Shown piece after piece: positions 35,089-43,154 of a DNA stretch of 50,516 bases (the stretch's first letter is position 1; every line of letters begins with the position of its first letter). The notes below the pieces were generated by a model that saw only the letters and a program-made list of their open reading frames with translations, was not told where the DNA came from and made no database searches. Source of the stretch: Globicatella sulfidifaciens DSM 15739 (GTDB lineage Bacteria > Bacillota > Bacilli > Lactobacillales > Aerococcaceae); the NCBI RefSeq assembly GCF_900167405.1, contig NZ_FUWO01000012.1, forward strand, positions 1-50,516, in the 5' to 3' direction. The translations under genes and the position numbers were made by a program.

Positions 35089-35241
35089 TTAAGTTAACTT
35101 CAAACAAATAGGCTCTTTATTTTTATTAAACATCCCTGATAATATAAGACGAAGCCTTTCTAGCTGCTCAACACCAACATATTTGCCTGTGTCTTTATGT
35201 TTAAGTAAGAAAAAAGCTTTGTTGTGTTTAGGATAAAAAGT
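35089..35241 (-). pseudogene. unidentified gene remnant (C-terminal fragment)
   Basis: A minus-strand frame without a start codon runs from an in-frame stop at 35242-35244 to TAA at 35089. It reads like real protein: KAFFLLKHKDTGKYVGVEQL, then ERLRLILSGMF and a basic tail. I do not recognise the family. It may be the tail of a lost gene, or chance in AT-rich DNA. Confidence 0.25.
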
Positions 35242-35281
35242 CTAACTTAATTTTATAATTTAAAATATATTAAGAAATAGA

Positions 35282-35313
35282 CGTTTGCAAACGCTTACTC
35301 TTTTTGTTATAAT
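35282..35313 (+). promoter_or_regulatory. promoter with embedded LacI/CcpA-type palindrome
   Basis: -35 TTGCAA (35285-35290), 17 bp, -10 TATAAT (35308-35313). The -35 lies inside the perfect 12-bp palindrome CGTTTGCAAACG (35282-35293), an operator shape of LacI-family repressors. The overlapping TGCAAACGCTTACT (35286-35299) fits a cre site at all but two defined positions. Confidence 0.6.
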
Positions 35314-35345
35314 TATTTCATTAAAGAACAGGAGGGTACCAAATT

Positions 35346-35576
35346 ATGAAAAATAAAATTGCATACTTTTTTTTAACTATTGGTGTTATCGATACTCTTG
35401 ACTTTCTATTTTTTAAATTTAGAAACTTAACTTTTGGTAACATTTTATTCCCATACCTTGTCTTTATAATCCTTAGATTTATACCTTGGAATAAAATATT
35501 AAATAATTTGTTTAACATAGATTCTACTGAAAATAATATACTTTTTCAAAAAGGAAATAAACATGAATCGGACTAA
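35346..35576 (+). CDS. small two-helix membrane protein, unknown
   Basis: 76 aa. Two hydrophobic segments (about 4-20 and 32-50) flank a short polar loop; the tail is polar (DSTENNILFQKGNKHESD). No family recognised. It is supported as a gene by the strong ribosome site AGGAGGG nine bases before the ATG and by the consensus promoter 30 bp upstream. A LacI/CcpA-type site over the -35 suggests sugar control, perhaps by GanR or CcpA. It lies alone between two identical terminator hairpins, and the 340 bp behind it (35577-35917) hold no gene I can support. Confidence 0.6.
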   Translation: MKNKIAYFFLTIGVIDTLDFLFFKFRNLTFGNILFPYLVFIILRFIPWNKILNNLFNIDSTENNILFQKGNKHESD

Positions 35577-35917
35577 TTTCATCTGTAATACCTTATGACA
35601 CACTAGTAACACAAGCCATATTAGTTATAAAAATCATTATGCAGGTATCTTTAATATAATATAAGAAGTTTTTTTAATAAATTAATTAAACTTATCTTGA
35701 AAAGTGTTAAAATTCATCATCCCTTATACTCGTTTCTTTCTTCATTTGATTCTCTACCCTCTTGGTACCCCCCTTGCAATTCGTTGTTGTCAATGATAGA
35801 CCTATTGTTTTCATCTAAATACAGTCATAATTCATAAACAATGTCTCAATTTTTCTTAAAGGAAGCTCCTCAGGAACGAAATCCTCAAGTGAATGAAATG
35901 AGTTTTGTCTACAGTCA

Positions 35918-35963
35918 AAAAGGACAATAGTCAATCACCAACCGGTGTTACTATTGTCCTCTT
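35918..35963 (-). terminator. ogt terminator, copy 2 of the identical 46-bp hairpin
   Basis: The same hairpin as 35024-35069, base for base. On the minus strand it is followed by TTTTT and sits 22 bases behind the ogt stop codon, so it serves as the ogt terminator. Confidence 0.8.
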
Positions 35964-35985
35964 TATTTAATTTACTTTATAATGG

Positions 35986-36507
35986 CTAATGGTTCTTTGA
36001 TACGATATAGTTTTCTTCTAAAGTTAATAAGTATTGCTTCCTACTCACTCCACCGGCATATCCGCCTATTGAGCCATCGGACCTTATTACACGGTGGCAA
36101 GGAATGAGAATCATAATAAGGTTACTACTATTGGCATTACCAATGGCTCTGCTAGCATTTGGATATCCATTTTCTTTACCTAACCCTTGATAATCTAAGG
36201 TTGTACCGTAAGGAATATTTTTTAATGCTTGCCATACCTTTGTTTGAAAAACCGTCCCCTTCATGATAGTCGGAATTGTAAACTCAGTTCTTGTTCCTTC
36301 TAGGTATTCGCATAGCTCTTGTTTTACTTTCAAATTCATCGAATGATCTTTTTCAATAATCTTCCGTTGAAAATGCTTTTGAACTCGCTTGATTTGTTTT
36401 GATGTCAGGCTATCAGCGAACTGCAAAAAGTAGATTCCGTCTTCTGCCACCAAACTAGTCATGGTACCAATGGGCGTCTCAAAGGTACTTTTATATAAAT
36501 AACTCAT
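35986..36507 (-). CDS. ogt: methylated-DNA--protein-cysteine methyltransferase
   Basis: 173 aa, Ogt-type. The active-site motif IPCHRV places the methyl-accepting Cys at 137. TKVWQALKNIPYGTT is the helix-turn-helix entry, NANSSNLIMILIPCHRVI the catalytic core and GGYAGGVSRKQYLL the closing segment. It repairs O6-alkylguanine by suicide transfer. Here the residue before the motif block (SSNLIMI) replaces the common N-P-x-x-I asparagine-proline. ATG with AGGATGATCG as a modest ribosome site. It is a single gene with its own terminator. Confidence 0.94.
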   Translation of the reverse strand: MSYLYKSTFETPIGTMTSLVAEDGIYFLQFADSLTSKQIKRVQKHFQRKIIEKDHSMNLKVKQELCEYLEGTRTEFTIPTIMKGTVFQTKVWQALKNIPYGTTLDYQGLGKENGYPNASRAIGNANSSNLIMILIPCHRVIRSDGSIGGYAGGVSRKQYLLTLEENYIVSKNH

Positions 36508-36573
36508 TTACGATCATCCTGTCTAAAATAATAGGTACATATATTATATATCAGCTCCGTATATTGTCTATCT

Positions 36574-36676
36574 AAAAAGTAGAAAAAAACTGTATGGAAT
36601 TTTATCAAACACCCTTTGAAACCTATAGCTTCGACAAAAAAATTTTTGCTATGACCTATACTATAACCTACTTTTT
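36574..36676 (-). other. AT-rich long-stem element between ogt and the oxidoreductase gene
   Basis: AAAAAGTAG (36574-36582) pairs with CTACTTTTT (36668-36676), with an inner ATAGC/GCTAT pairing. In size and position (behind a minus-strand gene, T-rich arm on each side) it recalls the element at 2254-2366, but the sequence is unrelated. It may be a weak terminator of the oxidoreductase gene. Confidence 0.25.
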
Positions 36677-36721
36677 AAGTACGTATCATTACGGAAAGCT
36701 ATGAGTCATTTTTCCTAAGTT

Positions 36722-37705
36722 TTAAAACGCAACTAAGGTTCGTCCTAAATGCTGTCCCTCACGTATTTTCGATAAAGGTTCGTCTAACTTATCAAACGGC
36801 ACTTCATTGACTAATAATGAGTCAATGACATTCCATTCATTCGCTAACAACTCCCAAATTTGATTACGTAATGCCACCGGTCTTGCTAGTGAATCAATTC
36901 CAAATATCGTTACTCCTCTTAAAATCATCGGTAAAACAGATGTGTTAAATTGAATACCTGCCGCATTGCCACACATCGACATCGCACCATTATTGGCAAT
37001 TTGAGTTAAAGCAATTGCTGCCGGTTCACCCCCTACATTATCTACAACATAATCCCATTTTGCTGAAGCTAAAGGTTTAACAGTTCCTAAATCTTCTGAC
37101 CAAATTACTTCAGTGGCTCCTAATTTTAAGGCAATTTCTTCTTGATAATCTTTCCTTACTAGAGCTGTTACCTTGTCAAAACCTAACTTTTTCAAGATTG
37201 CTAAAGAAACGGAGCCCACTCCGCCTGTCGCTCCCGTGACTAAAATATGAGGTTGTTTATTCACATCCATCCCATGGTTAATCAGTGACAACAAGGCATA
37301 AGCAGCAGTAAAGCCAGCTGTTCCATAAATCATGGCCTCTTTAGTCGTCATGCCCTCTGGTACTTTCACCGCCCAATCACTATCAACTGATACATATTCT
37401 GAATAACCACCGGTCGTCGATACTCCCATATTACTTCCCATCACGATGACTTTATCACCTTTTTGATATTTCCCCGATTGATCTTCGACTATTTCACCCG
37501 CTACATCTATCCCAGGTATCATTGGATAATGCCGAATAACGCCTCCCTTAGTTTTAAAACCCAACATATCCTTATAATTTAATGAAGAATATTCCGCCTT
37601 AATTAAGGTATTGCCTTGATATAAAAATTGACGGTTCAGTTCCTCTACTTTATAGGTAACCTCGCCATTTGTTTCTCTAACCACATATGCTTTAAACTTT
37701 TCCAT
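36722..37705 (-). CDS. YhdH/YhfP-family NADPH-dependent quinone oxidoreductase
   Basis: 327 aa zinc-free medium-chain dehydrogenase. It starts KAYVVRETNGEVTYKVEELN and has SLNYKDMLGFKTKGGVIRHYPMIPGIDVAGEI, the signature of the YhdH/YhfP (AcuI, acryloyl-CoA reductase-like) group, then VTGATGGVGSVSLAILKKLGF for NADPH binding. No zinc-binding Cys cluster is present. It reduces an enone-type substrate, either acryloyl-CoA or small quinone-like electrophiles; which one is not decidable. ATG with GGGAGGT upstream. It is a single gene. Confidence 0.92.
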   Translation of the reverse strand: MEKFKAYVVRETNGEVTYKVEELNRQFLYQGNTLIKAEYSSLNYKDMLGFKTKGGVIRHYPMIPGIDVAGEIVEDQSGKYQKGDKVIVMGSNMGVSTTGGYSEYVSVDSDWAVKVPEGMTTKEAMIYGTAGFTAAYALLSLINHGMDVNKQPHILVTGATGGVGSVSLAILKKLGFDKVTALVRKDYQEEIALKLGATEVIWSEDLGTVKPLASAKWDYVVDNVGGEPAAIALTQIANNGAMSMCGNAAGIQFNTSVLPMILRGVTIFGIDSLARPVALRNQIWELLANEWNVIDSLLVNEVPFDKLDEPLSKIREGQHLGRTLVAF

Positions 37706-37935
37706 GATAAACCTCCCTAAAGTTTTCCATTCAAGAAAAAGATATCAAATCCCCCATACAATAGCAAGTGTAATCCCTTACAATAAATAGCTTTATAATA
37801 TTTCGCTTTCTATTTTTAAAAAATGTTTCCTATTCCTCTAAAAAAGCTATCTTATATACTCTGGTCCGTTGAAAGCTTGTTTTTTCATTATCATCGTCTA
37901 GCTTTTAATGAGCATTCATTATACGATACCCGATA

Positions 37936-37963
37936 TTGACATCCACCGTGATTTTGCTATACT
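37936..37963 (+). promoter_or_regulatory. promoter of the riboswitch-antiporter transcript
   Basis: TTGACA at 37936-37941, 16 bp, TATACT at 37958-37963. Transcription would start near 37970, directly before the riboswitch aptamer. Confidence 0.75.
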
Positions 37964-37975
37964 TAATTAACAAAA

Positions 37976-38074
37976 GGGAATGAGGTTCTCCCTAGGTAAG
38001 TTACCTAAACCGCAGTTATTTGCTGATGACTTCTGTGACGCTTTATTTGGCATGTCACGGGGGTCATCTTTTTT
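37976..38074 (+). ncRNA. fluoride riboswitch (crcB motif) with terminator platform
   Basis: The aptamer (37976-38037) reads GGGAATGAGGTTCTCCC, a variable hairpin AGGTAA/TTACCT, AACCGC, then GCTGATGACTTCTG. These are the conserved blocks of the fluoride (crcB) riboswitch: GAUGAGGUUC-type P1, AACCGC and GCUGAUGACUYCUR. The 3' block is also the left arm of a terminator: GATGACTTCTGTGAC (38025-38039) pairs throughout (with G-U pairs) with GTCACGGGGGTCATC (38054-38068), then TTTTTT. Fluoride binding would hold the aptamer and let transcription reach the antiporter gene 47 bp downstream. Confidence 0.9.
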
Positions 38075-38120
38075 ATGGATATCTTCGTGAAACAAATTTA
38101 TAAATGAAGGAGCTTAATTT

Positions 38121-39314
38121 ATGTTAACATCTTTAGCTTTCGTCTTTCTAGGCGGCTTATTAATGGCAACGATTGCTGATAAAATTGGTTTGCCGCGTAT
38201 TATTGGTATGTTACTTGCCGGTGTCTTACTCGGACCTTATCTACTGAACGCCTTTGAACCTGCTTTGCTCGAAAATTCAGCAGATTTAAGAAAAATGGCA
38301 TTAATCATTATTTTACTGAAAGCTGGGCTCACCTTAGATTTATCGGACTTAAAACAAGTCGGACGCCCTGCCGTTCTGATGAGTTTCTTGCCTGCAACAA
38401 TTGAAATTATTGGCTATTTACTGATAGCCCCTTGGTTATTAGATATTTCTCTTATTGATGCAGCTGTCATGGGCGCTGTCATGGCAGCTGTATCTCCTGC
38501 CGTGGTCGTACCTAGAATGATACATTTGATTGAACAAAAAATCGGTACGAATCAGAAAATTCCTCAACTCATTTTAGCGGGTGCTTCATGCGATGACATT
38601 GTGGTGATTATATTATTTACTGCTTTTTTAAGTATGGCACAAGGTGGCGCCATCCATTATCAAGATTTCTTTAATATTCCTATCTCAATTATCGCCGGCG
38701 TTGGCTTAGGTGTTTTAACAGGTTGGCTGTTACTTCTTTTCTTCAAATGGGCTCATGCACACATTGGCTTAACTGAGATTCAAAAAGTCATTATAATTCT
38801 TGGCATTTCATTTATACTCGTAGTGCTTGAAAATTGGCTAGCTAATACGATTGCGATTTCGGGTCTTCTGGCCGTGATGAGTATGGCGAGCGTTATAAAA
38901 ATGCGTGGTCCGATACCTCAATCGACAAAGTTATCTAAACAATTTGGTAATATATGGATTGCCTCAGAATTATTGTTATTTGTGTTAGTGGGCGCAGCTG
39001 TTGATATTCGTTATTTAAGTATTGCTGGATTTAAAGCTGTACTAACTATTTTATTAGCCTTAATCTTTAGAAGTTTAGGCGTTTACCTTAGTTTACTTGG
39101 CACTAAACTGTCGGCTAAAGAAAAAGTGTTTTGTATTTTTGCCTATTTACCAAAAGCAACAGTGCAAGCAGCCATTGGTGCTATCCCTTTAGCCGTCGGC
39201 TTAAATACAGGACCCCTAATCTTATCTGTGGCGGTCATTGGTATCACCATTACCGCACCTCTCGGCGCATTATTAATTGATCGCACGCAACATTCATTAT
39301 TAGAGAAAAACTAA
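38121..39314 (+). CDS. CPA-family cation/proton antiporter under fluoride riboswitch
   Basis: 397 aa, about 12 membrane helices. The CPA-type ion site is present as Asp158-Asp159 in GASCDDIVVI. The opening DKIGLPRIIGMLLAGVLLGPYLL and the repeat half LAVMSMASVIKMRG are typical of NhaP/NapA-like Na+(K+)/H+ antiporters. The upstream fluoride riboswitch implies induction by fluoride. Such antiporters are a known minority class of riboswitch-controlled genes, alongside CrcB/Fluc and CLC-F. Whether it exports F-, or restores pH and cation balance after HF entry, is not known. ATG with AAGGAGCTT. No other gene in the operon. Confidence 0.9.
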   Translation: MLTSLAFVFLGGLLMATIADKIGLPRIIGMLLAGVLLGPYLLNAFEPALLENSADLRKMALIIILLKAGLTLDLSDLKQVGRPAVLMSFLPATIEIIGYLLIAPWLLDISLIDAAVMGAVMAAVSPAVVVPRMIHLIEQKIGTNQKIPQLILAGASCDDIVVIILFTAFLSMAQGGAIHYQDFFNIPISIIAGVGLGVLTGWLLLLFFKWAHAHIGLTEIQKVIIILGISFILVVLENWLANTIAISGLLAVMSMASVIKMRGPIPQSTKLSKQFGNIWIASELLLFVLVGAAVDIRYLSIAGFKAVLTILLALIFRSLGVYLSLLGTKLSAKEKVFCIFAYLPKATVQAAIGAIPLAVGLNTGPLILSVAVIGITITAPLGALLIDRTQHSLLEKN

Positions 39315-39419
39315 TTTTTAATTGCGTTAATCAATGCTTTATTAAACAATTGGCGAGTGGGCATCAAGGATAGGCATAAACTTTATAAATTCAATCACGT
39401 TGTGTTCGTTAATTTATAT

Positions 39420-39601
39420 CGCAGTGGTTGAGTGGTCTCAAACTGCGTCTTAACGACTTATTTGAGGCCTACTCAACAGTGCGGGGGTGGGCAGACGAAG
39501 CGAAAATTATTCAATTTTCTACTTCTGGTCTACTCCCAACTGTGCGGGGGTAGGCCTACGAAGTGAAAATTATCTAATTTTCCACTTTTTGTTCACTCTC
39601 C
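39420..39601 (+). repeat. composite dispersed repeat: GTTGAGTGGT module plus two hairpins
   Basis: First GCAGTGGTTGAGTGGTCTCAAACTGCGTCTTAA (39421-39452). Then hairpin 1 (39486-39537: GTGGGCAGACGAAGCGAAAATTAT...ATTTTCTACTTCTGGTCTACTC) and hairpin 2 (39547-39599: GGGTAGGCCTACGAAGTGAAAATTAT...TTTTCCACTTTTTGTTCACTC). They are joined by a CAACTGTGCGGG linker. A further relic, GGCGAGTGGGC, lies at 39352. The long gap 39315-39851 holds no gene. Confidence 0.85.
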
Positions 39602-39851
39602 TTTTATTTTGAAAATATAAATGAAAGCAACTCTCTCTCTGCTTGGGGCAAGCACGATTATTACTTATTCGCATTAGAAATACTAAATAATCATCTAACG
39701 ACTTAGACGAACATTACGCTTTTTACTCAAAAGACCTAACCTCCTTAAAAGGTATCTGTTAAATTTTTTATGAGATGTAATTGCACCAAAAAACTCATAG
39801 TGAAATTCAAAGATTATGCATTTGCCTGTCAAAATCTATTTTAAAATATAA

Positions 39852-39905
39852 TTGATTAGATTTTTACTTAATATTTACAGAAAATTGATATTGCTTTGCC
39901 ATAAT
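39852..39905 (+). promoter_or_regulatory. candidate PhoP-box promoter of the metallophosphoesterase
   Basis: Four TT-(G/T)-A-(T/C) pentamers recur every 11 bp at 39852, 39863, 39874 and 39885 (TTGAT, TTTAC, TTTAC, TTGAT). An extended -10 CATAAT follows at 39900-39905, and no -35 is seen at the right distance. This is the shape of PhoP-activated promoters in Firmicutes, and the gene is a secreted phosphoesterase. Suggestive only. Confidence 0.4.
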
Positions 39906-39949
39906 AAAAAGTGCGTAAAGCATATTGATATTTTTTAGGAGGAGTAAAA

Positions 39950-41929
39950 TTGCTTAAATCTAAGTCTAGTAAATTCGTTGTATCGTTACTTGCTGCTACT
40001 CAATTATTAGCTCCAATGGCTGCATTTGCAGAAGGCATGGAACTTTTAGCAGAAAAACCGGTTGTTGCTGAAGTTAAGTCAAATGATGTTCCTAACCGTA
40101 TCATTACAACTATTAAAAATGATCCATCAACTTCAATGGCCTTTAACTGGTTCACTACTTCGAAGTTTGATGATGCTAAAGTAGTAGTTTCAAAATCTGA
40201 AGATATGAGCGAACCGATGGAATTCACTGCGGAAGCGACAGAAGTAACTAATCGCTATTTAGAGCGTGATGAAGATGGCTTCTTAATCTTTGCTGACGTT
40301 GCTTATGATGAAGATGGAAATATTGAAAAAGATGAAAATGGCGAACCAAAAATTAATGGTTACTTCACCGATGAAAATCAATCTGGACCAGAATGGACTT
40401 CAGGTGACAAAGTAGGTCAAGCGGGGCTTGTTGATGTTGTTGAACATGCTTATAAAGCAGAAGCTACCGATTTAGAACCGGGCACAACTTATTACTACCA
40501 AGTGGGTTCAGCTTCAGGCGAAATGTCCGAGGTCGGAAAATTCAAAACAGCTGGCAAAGCGGATGAATCATTCACTTTTATTCAATATACCGATACCCAA
40601 AATGCTTACTGGAACGAAAACGTTCGTAACGAAGCAACATTTGCTGCCGATACTATTGCTCGCGCCGTTGAAGAAGTGGGTACTGATAATGTAGATTTCA
40701 TTTTACATACAGGTGACTTTGTTGAAACAGCTGAAGTAGAAGATGAGTGGGTAGACCTGATGGAACAATCAAAAGCTACTCATTTAAATTACGCCTTCGT
40801 TTCAGCTTCTGGTAACCACGATGAATACACAATGAAACAGTTTGGTGAATACCCTGATCCAGATATTACTCAATTTAATGAGCACGTTAATGTGAACTCA
40901 GCCAATGATGCGATTAGTGGCGGTTCATACTACTCATTTGATTACAATGGTGTTCATTTTACAGTATTAAATTCGAATGATAATAAAGCAGACGATACAG
41001 ACAATCCCGATGAAAAAGCTTTTGGTAAAGCTCAATTAGAATGGGCTCGTAAAGATATTGAAGAAGCACGTGCAAATGGTGCCAAATGGGTAATTTTAGC
41101 TTATCATAAACCTATCTTCTCTAAATCGTATCATTCACTTCAAGATAGTGACGTTCAAGCCGTTCGTGAAGAATTCATGCAACAAATTGATGAATTGGAT
41201 GTTGATTTAGCTTTACAAGGACATGACCATGTATTATCAGCGACCTATCCATTAAATTTCGCACCAACTGAAGAAAACTTCTCGAATGGTGTCATCGCTG
41301 ATGCTGAAACAATCGAAAAAGATGGTGTTGACTACTATGTAGATCCTAAAGCAACAGTTTTTGTATTACCTAATACTGGTGGTACTAAAGCATATGATGA
41401 TATTTACTCTAAAGGTGTCGACCATGTTCATAAAGTTCGTCCAGCTTTAGATTGGATGACAGCCGAAGATGTTGATTATTATAACAGCTTATTCGCATTC
41501 GGTAACCAACCACAAGAAACGGAAGCTTTTGCAGAGTCTCACTCTAACTGGCGTGATAGCTCTGTTCAAAACTTCGCAACCTATACTGTTGAAGGGAATT
41601 CATTACACGTTAAAATTTATCAAGTTTCTGGTGATATTCTAGCTGGTGAAGAACGTAAAGTAGAATTAGTTTACGAATTCGGTATCACGAAAGATGCAGC
41701 AGAAAACACTGAAGAAGAGACAACTGAAGCAAATAAAGAAGAAACTTCTGCTGAAGAATCAGCTGAATCAAAAGAAGAAGAAACTTCTGCTGAAGAATCA
41801 ACTGAATCTACAAAAGAAGAAACTTCTGCTGAGGAATCAGCTGAGTCAAAAGAAGATGAAACTTCTGCTGAAGATTCAACTGAACCTAAAGAGGAAGAAA
41901 CAACTGTTGAAGAAACATCTGCCCAATAA
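39950..41929 (+). CDS. secreted metallophosphoesterase, purple-acid-phosphatase-like
   Basis: 659 aa, TTG start chosen because AGGAGGAG stands six bases before it. Signal peptide 1-27 (ending AFA). Residues about 45-205 resemble the fibronectin-like N-terminal domain of purple acid phosphatases (TTYYYQVGS). The calcineurin-like domain follows with FIQYTDTQN, LHTGDFVE, ASGNHDE, LAYHKPIF and LQGHDHVLS, giving all dimetal ligands. The tail (about 585-659) is an ETSAEESTE-type acidic repeat that ends at Gln with no LPxTG signal. It probably releases phosphate from extracellular nucleotides or esters. A PhoP-like box precedes it. Confidence 0.9.
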   Translation: MLKSKSSKFVVSLLAATQLLAPMAAFAEGMELLAEKPVVAEVKSNDVPNRIITTIKNDPSTSMAFNWFTTSKFDDAKVVVSKSEDMSEPMEFTAEATEVTNRYLERDEDGFLIFADVAYDEDGNIEKDENGEPKINGYFTDENQSGPEWTSGDKVGQAGLVDVVEHAYKAEATDLEPGTTYYYQVGSASGEMSEVGKFKTAGKADESFTFIQYTDTQNAYWNENVRNEATFAADTIARAVEEVGTDNVDFILHTGDFVETAEVEDEWVDLMEQSKATHLNYAFVSASGNHDEYTMKQFGEYPDPDITQFNEHVNVNSANDAISGGSYYSFDYNGVHFTVLNSNDNKADDTDNPDEKAFGKAQLEWARKDIEEARANGAKWVILAYHKPIFSKSYHSLQDSDVQAVREEFMQQIDELDVDLALQGHDHVLSATYPLNFAPTEENFSNGVIADAETIEKDGVDYYVDPKATVFVLPNTGGTKAYDDIYSKGVDHVHKVRPALDWMTAEDVDYYNSLFAFGNQPQETEAFAESHSNWRDSSVQNFATYTVEGNSLHVKIYQVSGDILAGEERKVELVYEFGITKDAAENTEEETTEANKEETSAEESAESKEEETSAEESTESTKEETSAEESAESKEDETSAEDSTEPKEEETTVEETSAQ

Positions 41930-42018
41930 TCTTTCCTATCTATACTAGAAGAAAAAAGGACAAAACCTGGGAAAAACTTTTCGTACTCTTTTAGATCCTA
42001 TTTATTTAATTTATCGCG

Positions 42019-42135
42019 CAACGGTTGAGTGGTATCAAAACGTGTCTTAATCACTAGTTGGATACCTACTGGAGACTGTGTGGGGTGGGCAGACGAAGCG
42101 AAAATCATCCGATTTTCAACTTCTTGCCCACTCCC
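42019..42135 (+). repeat. composite dispersed repeat
   Basis: The module CGCAACGGTTGAGTGGTATCAAAACGTGTCTTAATCACT, read from 42018, is followed at 42083-42135 by the hairpin GGGGTGGGCAGACGAAGCGAAAATCAT with its partner half GATTTTCAACTTCTTGCCCACTCCC. This is the cleanest hairpin of the family. It ends 10 bases before the ribosome site of the next gene and makes a false upstream extension of that reading frame. Confidence 0.88.
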
Positions 42136-42161
42136 TTGCTTTATATAGAGGAAGGTTTAAA

Positions 42162-43154
42162 ATGAAATTCGTAAATAAAATATTATGTGCACTGTTTATA
42201 ATAATCACAATCTCACAAATGAATTCACTTTTAGTGGAAGCAGGAAACACCACGATTAACGCGTCCCAACAAATATCTTATGCTGATGAGTCTAGACTAT
42301 CTTTTCAATCTGATGAAACTGAAATCACGTCACAAGCTCATGAAACTGAGTTTATTGTTCCAACTAGCACCACACTCCCTACTAACGAACAATGGGCCGA
42401 GTTAAGTTTAGAAGAAAAGGCTCATACAATTGTTTCAACGATTTATCTTAACGCTAACACTGAAAATAGTATTACCGAAGAGCAAATTCAAGTACTATTA
42501 GGTGAACCAGATGAAGTGTTTGAAATGAATGACCAAATCAAACAGCATCTTTTTACGCTAGAAGATGGCGGACGTAAAATTGCGTTGAAATTAGCTTATG
42601 ATTTAGAAAAAAAGACTTACTTTGAAGGACTGGGTGAACAATCATTTGAATTAGACACCCCGCCCGTCACATTTGATAAATTCGATGAACTCGCATCCCT
42701 TTTAAGAGAAAATTATCAAGATAAACAACATACAAAAGTTGAAGTATTGGCAGACTACTTGGAGTCACCAAAATCAGTCTCTTATATTTTTGATGCCATT
42801 GTCTATCAATTTCCCGGTGAAAACCATGATAAATATGCTGTGACAGTTAAAGAAAACATTATTACGGACATCAATTACTTATCGGGTGATCAAGCATCAA
42901 TGAAGCAACCCATTGAACAAACAAAAAAACAATTGGACCGTTTGGCTCATGAAGCCGGACTCAATCACCAAGAAATTCTCAGCATTCTTGGCCAGCCTCA
43001 TAGCATCAACTATGACTCAAAATCAGGCATCATCACCAATGCATGGTTTTCAACATCAGAAACATCGGCTGCTAAAGAAGTCTATTATTATTATGCTTAT
43101 AATGGCATCAGTATCGGTTTAGCTTATGGGAGTGGACAAGAAGTAGAAAATTAA
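42162..43154 (+). CDS. secreted protein of unknown function with SmpA/BLIP-like repeats
   Basis: 330 aa from ATG 42162, preceded by AGAGGAAGG. A longer frame from 42078 runs through a repeat hairpin and lacks a ribosome site, so it was rejected. Signal peptide about 1-27 (FVNKILCALFIIITISQMNSLLV-EAG). The mature part holds three segments that look like tandem SmpA/OmlA/BLIP-like modules: ITEEQIQVLLGEPDEVFEM, TKVEVLADYLESPKSVSYIF and NHQEILSILGQPHSINYDS, each followed by an aromatic beta stretch. Function is unknown. The last residues (GSGQEVEN) and the stop are encoded inside a dispersed hairpin repeat. It lies 232 bp behind the metallophosphoesterase gene. Confidence 0.72.
   Translation: MKFVNKILCALFIIITISQMNSLLVEAGNTTINASQQISYADESRLSFQSDETEITSQAHETEFIVPTSTTLPTNEQWAELSLEEKAHTIVSTIYLNANTENSITEEQIQVLLGEPDEVFEMNDQIKQHLFTLEDGGRKIALKLAYDLEKKTYFEGLGEQSFELDTPPVTFDKFDELASLLRENYQDKQHTKVEVLADYLESPKSVSYIFDAIVYQFPGENHDKYAVTVKENIITDINYLSGDQASMKQPIEQTKKQLDRLAHEAGLNHQEILSILGQPHSINYDSKSGIITNAWFSTSETSAAKEVYYYYAYNGISIGLAYGSGQEVEN

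Noticed and set aside
35700-35830. Minus-strand frame ending DNNELQGGYQEGRESNEERN
   Set aside because: It is short, has no start or ribosome site and no recognised family; too weak to call a gene remnant.
41694-41948. Lys/Leu-rich plus-strand frame inside the phosphoesterase tail
   Set aside because: It is the +1 shadow of the ETSAEES repeat in the real gene.
42078-42161. 28-codon upstream extension of the secreted BLIP-like protein
   Set aside because: It is encoded by a repeat hairpin and has no ribosome site; the ATG at 42162 has AGAGGAAGG and starts a clean signal peptide.
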